Assembly (NCBI RefSeq): GCF_018622995.1
Contig: NZ_CP076022.1
Location: 3,286,001 to 3,350,000 of the forward strand
Length of the DNA: 64,000 nucleotides
Direction: 5' to 3'
DNA from: Arthrobacter jiangjiafuii
GTDB lineage: Bacteria; Actinomycetota; Actinomycetes; Actinomycetales; Micrococcaceae
Below are positions 32,603 to 40,189 of the stretch, one piece after another; positions within the stretch are counted from its first letter, which is position 1; every line of letters starts with the position of its first letter. The translations under genes and the position numbers were made by a program. The notes under the pieces are model-generated. The model saw only the letters and a program-made list of their open reading frames with translations. It did not search any database and was not told the origin of the DNA.

Positions 32603-33055
32603 ATGACGACAACCACCGCGTATTCCGACCTGCCCGGCCTCGTTGGCTCCGACCTCGGCTTCACTGACTGGCGGACGATCACGCAGGAGCAGGTCAACAC
32701 CTTTGCGGACGCCACCGACGACCACCAGTGGATCCACACCGACCCCGAGCGTGCCAAGGACGGCCCCTTCGGCGCACCCATCGCGCACGGGTTCCTCACC
32801 CTCTCCCTGCTCATTCCGATGTGGGAGTCGCTGCTTACTGTCGACGGCGTCTCCACGAAGGTCAATTACGGACTCGACAAAGTGCGCTTCGTCTCCCCCG
32901 TTAAGGTGGGCGCACGCATCCGGATGACCGCGGCCATCGCGGGGGTGACCGAAGTCGCCGGCGGCTACCAGCTCACCGTCGATGTCACGATTGAGATCGA
33001 AGGCGGCGCTAAGCCCGCGGTCGTCGCGCGTAGCCTGCAGCGCTTCTACGCCTGA
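32603..33055 (+). CDS. MaoC-like (R)-specific enoyl-CoA hydratase, copy 1
   Basis: The 150-residue hot-dog protein contains FADATDDHQWIHTDPERAKD, where the D...H pair is the hydratase-2 catalytic motif, and GPFGAPIAHGFLTLSL. It hydrates a trans-2-enoyl-CoA to the (3R)-hydroxyacyl-CoA, which suits the MFE-2-like SDR of the same operon. The homologue at 42834-43286 shares long identical blocks (KVNYGLDKVRFVSPV). The stop overlaps the convergent membrane-protein gene by 10 bp. Confidence 0.92.
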   Translation: MTTTTAYSDLPGLVGSDLGFTDWRTITQEQVNTFADATDDHQWIHTDPERAKDGPFGAPIAHGFLTLSLLIPMWESLLTVDGVSTKVNYGLDKVRFVSPVKVGARIRMTAAIAGVTEVAGGYQLTVDVTIEIEGGAKPAVVARSLQRFYA

Positions 33056-33591
33056 GCCGGCCGCACCCGGTTAGCCTTCCGGTAGCCGTGCACCCCGCCG
33101 ATGATGGCCCCGGCTCCGCCGATCATGCCGCCAATCACGGCTCCCTGCGCCATCCCGCCAAGGAATCCTTCACCGGGGGTCACGTCAAACTGCGGCGGGC
33201 TGATCAGCGGCTGGCCCGCGAACACGGTGTAGCCCATGGCCGCGAAGGTAACCACCATGCCCACGCCAAAGACGACGATGCCCAGCATCGTGGACCGGGC
33301 CCCGGCATTTTCCGCGAGCTTCTGCGGATTCACGCCGCGCCGCTTCGCGTACCAAAGCGCGGCGAGAGACGGAAGCATCGTCGTTAGCACCAACAGCGTC
33401 ACGGGCAGCAGGAACAGCCCAAAGACTGCGGCGATGAAGGCACCCACGAGGCCCGCATAAAGTCCGATCGTCAACCCGAAAGCATTCGACTCCATGAAGA
33501 CGGAGCGTTCCCGTTCGTCGCCGTAGGCGGGACTGTCCAAGTCCATAATTCTTTCGGCGGCTCGGTCGAGCCTGCTCGGCTTGCGTGTCAT
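33046..33591 (-). CDS. Membrane protein paired with an XRE regulator
   Basis: The 181-residue protein has a polar N-terminus followed by hydrophobic segments at about 38-75, 98-120 and 145-170. The last is Gly-rich (GFLGGMAQGAVIGGMIGGAG). I do not recognise a family with certainty. The start overlaps the stop of the XRE-type gene by 4 bp, a common arrangement of small HTH regulator plus inner-membrane protein. It is probably controlled by the palindrome at 33828-33858. Confidence 0.78.
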   Translation of the reverse strand: MTRKPSRLDRAAERIMDLDSPAYGDERERSVFMESNAFGLTIGLYAGLVGAFIAAVFGLFLLPVTLLVLTTMLPSLAALWYAKRRGVNPQKLAENAGARSTMLGIVVFGVGMVVTFAAMGYTVFAGQPLISPPQFDVTPGEGFLGGMAQGAVIGGMIGGAGAIIGGVHGYRKANRVRPAQA

Positions 33592-33815
33592 TTCCGGTCT
33601 CCCGCCTCGTCGGTGAACAGTTCCTCGACGGTCCCGCCCAAGGCACGGGCAATCTTCAAGGCCAGATACACCGACGGGGCGTAGTCGCCCTGCTCGACGG
33701 CGATAATCGTCTGCCGGCTCACACCCACCTGCTCGGACAGCTCTGCCTGGGTCATGCGCTGCTGCTTCCGGCGCTCCCGCACCGGACTCGCAAAGTCAGC
33801 CTTTCGAGGAACCAT
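33588..33815 (-). CDS. Small XRE-family transcriptional regulator
   Basis: The 75-residue protein is essentially one Cro/C1-type helix-turn-helix: VRERRKQQRMTQAELSEQVG then VSRQTIIAVEQGDYAPSVYL. It ends with a short acidic tail. Such YozG/YgzD-like proteins bind their own promoter. Only 6 bp separate the -10 (TAACAT) from the ATG, so the mRNA is probably leaderless. It is translationally coupled to the membrane-protein gene. Confidence 0.9.
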   Translation of the reverse strand: MVPRKADFASPVRERRKQQRMTQAELSEQVGVSRQTIIAVEQGDYAPSVYLALKIARALGGTVEELFTDEAGDRK

Positions 33816-33821
33816 ATGGCA

Positions 33822-33858
33822 ATGTTAGGGATCCTTGACATTTGAAGTCAAGGATCCC
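33822..33858 (-). promoter_or_regulatory. Promoter and 12-bp inverted-repeat operator of the XRE gene
   Basis: GGGATCCTTGAC (33828-33839) and GTCAAGGATCCC (33847-33858) form a perfect 12-bp inverted repeat with a 7-nt spacer. On the minus strand TTGACT (33846-33851) and TAACAT (33822-33827) are 18 bp apart, so the repeat fills the -35 and spacer. It is a strong candidate for autorepression by the XRE protein. Confidence 0.75.
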
Positions 33859-33897
33859 AGACATTTTCCTCCGACCCTGCGCGCCAAGCCCCCGCCG

Positions 33898-34353
33898 CTA
33901 CTTCTTCGCCGCAGCCCGCAGGCCCTTCCACGCACCCGTGGACCAGAGTGCCCACAGCACCAGCAGCGGCTGGAAGAACAAGCGGATCAGGCGGTCACGG
34001 TCGGAATTGAGGCCAAACGCATCGGTGTGGGTGACGTACTGGGAAATGTTGCCCGGAAAGATCGCGACGAAAAACGCCGCCACCGCCAGGCCCACGGGAA
34101 CCCGCCGCTTGCGCAGCAGGATCAAAGCCGCACCGAGGCTGATCTCCGCCACCCCGGAAAGCAGCACGACGACGTCGTCGTCCACCGGAACCCAGTCCGG
34201 GACCTGGGCCTGAAACTCTGAACGGGCAAAGGTCAGGTGCAAGGTACCGGCGAAGGCCAGGAACGATCCCAGCGCGATGGCGCCGATCCGGCGGGCCTTG
34301 GAGGTGGGCTCCGAGGGACGGGCGAGGGCTGATACCAGAGGTGCACGAGTCAT
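33898..34353 (-). CDS. DoxX-family membrane protein
   Basis: The 151-residue protein has four hydrophobic segments, with RIGAIALGSFLAFAGTLHLT first, then VVVLLSGVAEISLGAALILL, LAVAAFFVAIFPGNISQYV and LIRLFFQPLLVLWALW. This is the DoxX/DoxD-like pattern. Its function in bacteria is mostly unknown, sometimes linked to redox stress. A decayed copy of the same gene lies at 9057-9155 on the other side of the catabolic cluster. Confidence 0.88.
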   Translation of the reverse strand: MTRAPLVSALARPSEPTSKARRIGAIALGSFLAFAGTLHLTFARSEFQAQVPDWVPVDDDVVVLLSGVAEISLGAALILLRKRRVPVGLAVAAFFVAIFPGNISQYVTHTDAFGLNSDRDRLIRLFFQPLLVLWALWSTGAWKGLRAAAKK

Positions 34354-34362
34354 CTGCAGGCC

Positions 34363-35538
34363 CTAGGTCAGCCGGTTGTACGCCAGCTGGGCGAGCGCCG
34401 CGGCCTGGTCGCCGAGCACGGAATCGTCAAACACCACGCGCGGAGAATGATTCCAGGCAACAGCCTCCGGATCGAGCGACGGCGGGGTGGCCCCCAGGAA
34501 CAGGAACGTTCCGGGCACCTCATTGAGGATCAGGGAGAAGTCTTCGGAACCCATCAGCGGATCCCGGGATTCCAGGACGCGGTCCTCGCCGAACATTTCC
34601 CGCAGTCCGGTGATGGCTTCCCGGGTGCGCCCCGGGTCGTTGCAGGTGACGGGGTACCGCACGGTGAAGTCCACCTCCGCGCTGCATCCGTGGGCGGCGG
34701 CAATGCCTTCGGCGAGTGCCTTGGACTCCACGATCACCCGGTCCAGGGACTCCTCGGAAAGAGTGCGCACCGAGGCCCCCAGCTTGGCGGTATCCGGGAT
34801 GACATTGATGGCGTCGCCGGCCTCGAGCTGGGTCACGGTCAGCACCACCGGATCAAAGACCGAAAAGCGGCGGGTGGCCATGGTCTGCAGCGCGGTGGCG
34901 ATCTCGGTCAGCGCAGGAACGGGGTCGACGGCGGTTTGCGGCTGGGAGCTGTGGCCGCCGGATCCCTTGACGGTGATGCGCAGTTCGTTGGCCCCGGCCA
35001 TCAGGGTCCCGGGCCGGGTCCGGAAAACCCCCAGCGGACCGGGCCGCACATGGATTCCGTAGGCAGCCACGGGGCGCTCTCCGGCGGCGTCGAGCACCCC
35101 CTCGTCAATCATGAGGCTGGCGCCGTCGTGCCCCTCCTCCCCCGGCTGGAACATGAAGATGACACTGCCGGAGAGGTCTTCCTGCTGGGCGCAGAGCAGG
35201 CGGGCGGCGCCGACCAGGCCGGCCACGTGCAGGTCATGGCCGCAGGCATGCATGTTGCCGTTGGTTGAGGCATAGTCCAGGTCGGTCAGCTCAGACACGG
35301 GCAGGGCATCCATGTCGCCGCGCAGCAGCACCGCGGGTCCGGGCTCGGCGCCGCGGAGCACAGCGATCACCGACGTGGACTTCACGCCCAGGGTGATCTC
35401 CAGATCCAGCCCCGCCAGGGCTGCCAGGATCCGCTCCTGGGTCCGCGGCAGGTCGTTTCCGGTCTCCGGATCGGCGTGCAATGCCCGCCGCAGCGCCACC
35501 AGTTCGGGCAGGATCGTTTGGGCCTCTTCAACAAACAT
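34363..35538 (-). CDS. M20-family amidohydrolase (hippurate hydrolase/N-acyl-amino-acid type)
   Basis: The 391-residue protein from the ATG at 35538 has the M20 catalytic core: LLRGDMDALPVSE, NMHACGHDLHVAGLVGAA with metal ligands, FQPGEEGHDGASLMI with the general base Glu-Glu, and a dimerisation domain starting RITVKGSGGHSSQPQTAVDP. The C-terminal metal residue is likely in MGSEDFS. It hydrolyses an N-acyl or N-aroyl amino acid in the cytosol. Longer starts up to 35634 exist but lack a ribosome-binding site and family similarity. It lies 9 bp beyond the DoxX gene. Confidence 0.92.
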   Translation of the reverse strand: MFVEEAQTILPELVALRRALHADPETGNDLPRTQERILAALAGLDLEITLGVKSTSVIAVLRGAEPGPAVLLRGDMDALPVSELTDLDYASTNGNMHACGHDLHVAGLVGAARLLCAQQEDLSGSVIFMFQPGEEGHDGASLMIDEGVLDAAGERPVAAYGIHVRPGPLGVFRTRPGTLMAGANELRITVKGSGGHSSQPQTAVDPVPALTEIATALQTMATRRFSVFDPVVLTVTQLEAGDAINVIPDTAKLGASVRTLSEESLDRVIVESKALAEGIAAAHGCSAEVDFTVRYPVTCNDPGRTREAITGLREMFGEDRVLESRDPLMGSEDFSLILNEVPGTFLFLGATPPSLDPEAVAWNHSPRVVFDDSVLGDQAAALAQLAYNRLT

Positions 35539-35729
35539 GCGGTCAAGTCCTGTCGTCAGCGCGAATACACGGCTGCCGTACAGGCGCCGTTCCATCTCTA
35601 GGCAGTAAACCATCTGAAACCCCGCCGGGCACACCCAACAGGGCGCCGCCCCGGGTGCCGGCCGTCATCCCTGCGACGGAATCCTTCCGGCGGATCCGTA
35701 GCGGACAGGCCCACTCGTAGACTGGGCCC

Positions 35730-37124
35730 ATGCTCGAGACTGCAGCGCCGCCGGCCGATCAACTTACCCGCTCCAGCCGGTTCCAGGACCGGATCCAGCA
35801 AAAGGTCAGCGATGACTGGGAACGCCCGGCCCCCACCCGGGAACAGCTGCGGCGGGACGTGATCGGCACCGCCGTCGTAATCCTGATCGGTGCCATTGCC
35901 CTCGAAAGCAGCCGCGGGTTCGGCGCCATGGGCGGGGAGGACCGCCCGGTCTGGCTGCAGCATCTGGTGCTGGCCCTGATGATCCTGCCGCTGGCACTGC
36001 GCCGCCGCTTCCCGGTTACCGTTCTGCTCGTTTCCTCTGCCCTCTTCCTGGGCCTGAGCATGTACATGCCGGCCCTCTCCGTGCAGGTCGTCTTTCAGGG
36101 CGCCTATTTTGCCGCCATCTACGCCGGCGTGGCCTGGGCGCGGAACCGCCGCCTGCTCCGGCTGGCCCTGCTGCTGGTGATCACGGGAATGGCCCTGTGG
36201 CTGTTGCTGTCCTTCACGGTCTCCAATGCATATGACTCCTTCATGGAGGATCTCTTTGAGACCCAGGAGGATGACCCCACCGCGCGGGGACTGCTGCCGC
36301 CGATGGTTTCGTATGCCATTTACTCCGCCCTGATCAACGCCGCGTATTTCGGCGGCGCCATCATCTTCGGCCTCACTTCCTGGCGCAGCGCCCACCAGCG
36401 GGAGCAGCTCGCTCATCAGGCCGAGCAGCTCAAGGCCCAGTCAGCAGAACTGGCGCACCAGGCCGTAGTCAATGAGCGGCTGCGGATCGCCCGCGAACTG
36501 CACGACGTCGTCGCGCACCACATCGCGGTGATCGGTGTCCATGCCGGAGCCGCGCGGCGCGTCCTGGTGAAGAAACCCGAAACCACCGCGACGGCCCTGC
36601 AGACCATCGAGGAATCGAGCCGCCAGGCGGTGGAGGAAATGCGCTCCCTGCTGGGGGTGCTGCGCGCCTCCGACGAGGGTGAGCCCGGAACCGGCGACGG
36701 CGGCACTCACCGCAGGCCCGAGCCGGGGCTGGCGGAGCTGGACGCCCTGGTCGCCGAGCACCGTGCCAACGGACTGCAGGTCTCTTTCAGCCGGATCGAA
36801 GACAGCCCGGGCGCCCTGGATTCGGTGTCAGCACCGCTGGCGCTGTCGATCTACCGCACCGTACAGGAGTCCCTGGCGAACGTGCGCCGCCATTCCACCG
36901 CCGGCGCCGCCGTCGTCACGCTGCGCACCGGTACCACCGGCAATGTCCGCTGGCTGGAAGTGGAAACGGTCGACGACGGCAGGCCGCGCCCGGGCAGCAC
37001 CTCCGGTTCCGGCTTTGGCCTGCGGGGCATCCGGGAACGGGCGGCCCTGCATGGGGGTGTCGCGGAGATCGGGCCGCGTGCCGGCGGCGGCTGGCGGGTC
37101 CGCGTGCGCTTCACACAGCGCTAA
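35730..37124 (+). CDS. NarL-type sensor histidine kinase
   Basis: The 464-residue kinase has a membrane-embedded N-terminal half (five or so hydrophobic segments between residues 45 and 225). A short coiled coil follows (HQREQLAHQAEQLKAQSAEL), then a HisKA_3 phosphoacceptor at H258 in ARELHDVVAHH. The C-terminal ATPase domain ends with GFGLRGIRERAALHGG. No large extracellular sensor domain is visible, so it probably senses signals in the membrane or through the adjacent ABC transporter. The response regulator gene follows after 74 bp. Confidence 0.93.
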   Translation: MLETAAPPADQLTRSSRFQDRIQQKVSDDWERPAPTREQLRRDVIGTAVVILIGAIALESSRGFGAMGGEDRPVWLQHLVLALMILPLALRRRFPVTVLLVSSALFLGLSMYMPALSVQVVFQGAYFAAIYAGVAWARNRRLLRLALLLVITGMALWLLLSFTVSNAYDSFMEDLFETQEDDPTARGLLPPMVSYAIYSALINAAYFGGAIIFGLTSWRSAHQREQLAHQAEQLKAQSAELAHQAVVNERLRIARELHDVVAHHIAVIGVHAGAARRVLVKKPETTATALQTIEESSRQAVEEMRSLLGVLRASDEGEPGTGDGGTHRRPEPGLAELDALVAEHRANGLQVSFSRIEDSPGALDSVSAPLALSIYRTVQESLANVRRHSTAGAAVVTLRTGTTGNVRWLEVETVDDGRPRPGSTSGSGFGLRGIRERAALHGGVAEIGPRAGGGWRVRVRFTQR

Positions 37125-37198
37125 AGCCTGCTCCGCCTGCGCTACCGTGGACCGCGGGGGCGGCGGAGCCCAGGGACTGCCGGAAGCAGAAGGACAAG

Positions 37199-37930
37199 AT
37201 GGAACCGATACGGATACTGCTCGCAGATGACCAGGCGCTGGTACGCGCCGGATTCTCCATGATGCTCTCTGTGGAGGAGGAGATCGACGTCGTCGGGCAG
37301 GTGGCCAACGGCGCCGAGGCTGTCGCATTCGCCGCGGCCAATCCCGTGGACGTCATCCTTATGGATGTGCAGATGCCGGTGCTGGACGGGATCCGGGCCA
37401 CCGAGCAGGTCACGTCCGCCGGAACCGCCAAGGTCATCATCCTGACCACGTTTGAACGCGATGACTATCTCTTTGACGCCATCCGTGCCGGAGCCAGCGG
37501 CTTCCTGCTGAAAAACGCCGATCCCGATGACCTGGTAGCCGCGGTGCACGCCGTGGCCAGCGGCCACGCGCTGCTGGCACCGGAAGTAACGGTCCGGGTC
37601 ATCGAGCGGTTTGCCCGGCAGCTTGATGCCGAGCAGGCGCCCGCCGCGGCCGGAGCACCCGCCCCGGTCTCCGAACATCACCGCCGGCTTCTGGAATCCC
37701 TCACGGCGCGCGAGCGCGAAGTCCTGGTCCAGCTGGCCGGAGGATGCAGCAACGCCGAGATAGCCCGCGACATGTTCCTGGCCGAGGCAACCGTGAAAAC
37801 CCATGTCTCGAACCTGCTCGCCAAGATCCAGGTCCGCGACCGGGTGCAGGCCGTGGTCTTCGCCTACGAATCCGGACTCATCCTTCCGGGGGAGAGCGCG
37901 GCGGAATCATCCGCCGGCCCCCGGACCTGA
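37199..37930 (+). CDS. NarL/LuxR-type response regulator
   Basis: The 243-residue protein has a receiver domain ([19 protein letters not shown]) with phospho-acceptor D56 in VILMDVQMP and a conserved Lys in FLLKNADP. A LuxR helix-turn-helix follows ([20 protein letters not shown], with [14 protein letters not shown]). It is the cognate partner of the kinase at 35730. The genes that follow encode a NatAB-like exporter, the expected target by analogy with HK-RR-ABC resistance modules. Confidence 0.94.
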   Translation: MEPIRILLADDQALVRAGFSMMLSVEEEIDVVGQVANGAEAVAFAAANPVDVILMDVQMPVLDGIRATEQVTSAGTAKVIILTTFERDDYLFDAIRAGASGFLLKNADPDDLVAAVHAVASGHALLAPEVTVRVIERFARQLDAEQAPAAAGAPAPVSEHHRRLLESLTAREREVLVQLAGGCSNAEIARDMFLAEATVKTHVSNLLAKIQVRDRVQAVVFAYESGLILPGESAAESSAGPRT

Positions 37931-38043
37931 CCCGGATAGATTCACCCGCCTGGCCGATCCGGAGCTGGCACCCCCTCCCCTAGGGTTGAAGGAGAAGAAA
38001 CCTTCCAACAACACCCGGCCCGCCCGGGAAAGGAGCAGCCACG

Positions 38044-38925
38044 ATGCTGCAGGTTCGCAACCTCACCCGGACATTCGGGGATAAGACGGCGGTGGACAAC
38101 GTCACCTTCGACGTTCCGGCCGGACAGATGACCGGATTCGTGGGCGGCAACGGTGCCGGTAAAACCACCACCATGCGCATGATCATGGGGGTGCTGACGG
38201 CCACAGCCGGCGAGGTACTCCTGAACGGGTCCCCCGTAACTGCCGCAGACCGCTCCCACTTCGGCTACATGCCCGAAGAACGCGGCCTCTACCCCAAGCA
38301 GCCCATCCTGGACCAACTGATCTACCTGGGCCAGCTGCACCGGATGAGCGCCGCCGATGCCCGCCGTGAAGCGATGGACCTGCTGGAACGCTTCACGCTG
38401 GCGGACCGGTACAAGGACAAACTGGAATCGCTCTCCCTGGGCAACCAGCAGCGGGTACAGATCGCCGCGTCGCTGCTGCACCGCCCCACCGTGCTGATCC
38501 TGGACGAGCCGTTCTCCGGGCTTGACCCGGCGGCCGTGGATTCCATGGTGGAGCTGCTGCGCGAGCGCACCGCCGCAGGTGTGCCGGTGCTCTTCTCCAG
38601 CCACCAGCTGGACCTCGTGGACCGCCTCTGCGACAACCTGGTGGTCCTCAAGGCCGGGAACGTCATGGCCGCCGGCTCCAGCGAGTCGCTGCGCGCGAGC
38701 GCCCCGCGCCGGCACCGCGTCACTGTCTCTCCCGACGCCGGCTGGCTCCGCGACGAGCCGGGCCTGCAGGTGATTGACGTGGCCGGTCCCACGGCGCTGT
38801 TGGAGTTCGACGGCGACGCCGACACCCAGCGCTTCCTCAGCGCCGCCCTGGCCCGCGGCACGGTGGAGGAATTCACTCCCCTGCGGCCCACCCTCAGCGA
38901 AATTTACCGGGAGGTATCAGCATGA
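38044..38925 (+). CDS. ABC exporter ATPase (NatA/ABC-2 type)
   Basis: The 293-residue ATPase shows Walker A GGNGAGKTT (about residue 38), signature LSLGNQQRVQ and Walker B ILDEPFSGLDP. Its C-terminal extension is like the DUF4162 domain of NatA-type exporters. GGAAAGGAG precedes the start. It overlaps the permease gene by 4 bp. Together they form an ABC-2 exporter, for Na+, lipids or antibiotics; the substrate is not identifiable. Confidence 0.94.
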   Translation: MLQVRNLTRTFGDKTAVDNVTFDVPAGQMTGFVGGNGAGKTTTMRMIMGVLTATAGEVLLNGSPVTAADRSHFGYMPEERGLYPKQPILDQLIYLGQLHRMSAADARREAMDLLERFTLADRYKDKLESLSLGNQQRVQIAASLLHRPTVLILDEPFSGLDPAAVDSMVELLRERTAAGVPVLFSSHQLDLVDRLCDNLVVLKAGNVMAAGSSESLRASAPRRHRVTVSPDAGWLRDEPGLQVIDVAGPTALLEFDGDADTQRFLSAALARGTVEEFTPLRPTLSEIYREVSA

Positions 38926-40154
38926 CCACCGAAACCCGCCGTCCCGCTTCCCCTGCAGCGCAGCAGCCCGAACGGGCAGGCAACAACACTCCCGCGTGGG
39001 CCATCGTCACCCTGCGCGAGGTCATGGTGAAGGCCCGCGACCGCAGCTACCTCATCTCCACCCTGGTGACCCTGCTGCTGATTGTGGGCGGCGTCGTCTT
39101 CAATGCCTACATGTCCAACCGCGGCACCGACTACACGGTTGCCGTCACCGGCAGCCAGGGCTCTTCAGTGGTGGAACTTGCCGATGAGGCTGCCTCCGCC
39201 AACGACAGCAACACCACCTTCGAGGCGGTCGACGCCGGCTCCCCCGAGGCGGCACGGGCCCTGGTCAGCGACTCAGAGGCCGACGCCGCCCTGCTGGCCG
39301 GGGCGGACGGCACCTGGACGCTGGTGGGCGGCGAAGAGATCGACAACGGCCTGCGCTCTCCGTTGTCCGAAGCCCTGCGGCTGCACGTCATCAACACCAA
39401 CGCGGAAGCGGCCGGCACCACCGGCACGCAGCTGCTGGCCGGCAGCGAGCTGCAGGAAGAACTGATTGACGGCAACGCGGAGAACGCGCTGCTGGCCACC
39501 GTGGTGGGCTTTGTCTTCAGCTTCCTGTTCTACATGTCAGCCATCATCTTCGGCATGGCAATCGCCAACTCGGTCCTGGAAGAGAAGCAGAACCGCGTGG
39601 TGGAAATCCTGGCCACTGCCATTCCCATCCGACAGCTGCTCTACGGCAAGGTGGCGGGCAACACCATCCTGGCCATGGTCCAGCTGGCGGCCTACGGCGG
39701 GGCAGCCCTGCTGGCACTGAACCTGACCGACACCGCGGACATGGTGGGTTCCATCATTCCGGCCTCGGGCTGGTTCCTGGTGTTCTTCCTGGCCGGCTTC
39801 CTGATCCTGGCCTCGGCCTGGGCCATGATCGGATCCATGGCCAGCCGCAGCGAGGACCTGAACAACAGTTCCACGCCGGTGCTGACCGTGATCATCGCCG
39901 CCCTGTTTGCCGGGATGTTCGCCAAGGGACAGCTGCTCGTGATTGCCTCCTACGTGCCGGTGATCTCCTCGGTGGCCATGCCCATCCGGATGCTCAGCTC
40001 CGAGGTTCCCCTGTGGGAGACGTTCGCCTCCCTGGCGGTGGCCCTCGCCGCTGCCTACGCCCTGCTGCGCTTCAGCGAGAAGATCTACCGCCGGGCCGTC
40101 ATGCAGAGCGGCGGCGCGCTGACGCTGCGCAAGGCCATGAAGCTGGAGGCCTAG
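38922..40154 (+). CDS. ABC-2 family exporter permease (NatB-like)
   Basis: The 410-residue permease has one N-terminal transmembrane helix (LISTLVTLLLIVGGVVFNAY), a large extracytoplasmic domain to about residue 185, then five or six helices. These include NSVLEEKQNRVVEILATAIP, the cytoplasmic loop typical of ABC-2 transporters. It is coupled to the ATPase gene and follows the kinase and response regulator genes. The arrangement is similar to drug- or linearmycin-resistance modules, by analogy only. Confidence 0.92.
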   Translation: MTTETRRPASPAAQQPERAGNNTPAWAIVTLREVMVKARDRSYLISTLVTLLLIVGGVVFNAYMSNRGTDYTVAVTGSQGSSVVELADEAASANDSNTTFEAVDAGSPEAARALVSDSEADAALLAGADGTWTLVGGEEIDNGLRSPLSEALRLHVINTNAEAAGTTGTQLLAGSELQEELIDGNAENALLATVVGFVFSFLFYMSAIIFGMAIANSVLEEKQNRVVEILATAIPIRQLLYGKVAGNTILAMVQLAAYGGAALLALNLTDTADMVGSIIPASGWFLVFFLAGFLILASAWAMIGSMASRSEDLNNSSTPVLTVIIAALFAGMFAKGQLLVIASYVPVISSVAMPIRMLSSEVPLWETFASLAVALAAAYALLRFSEKIYRRAVMQSGGALTLRKAMKLEA

Positions 40155-40189
40155 GCTGGCTCTCCGCGGCAGTTAGTCCGGATACGGCG

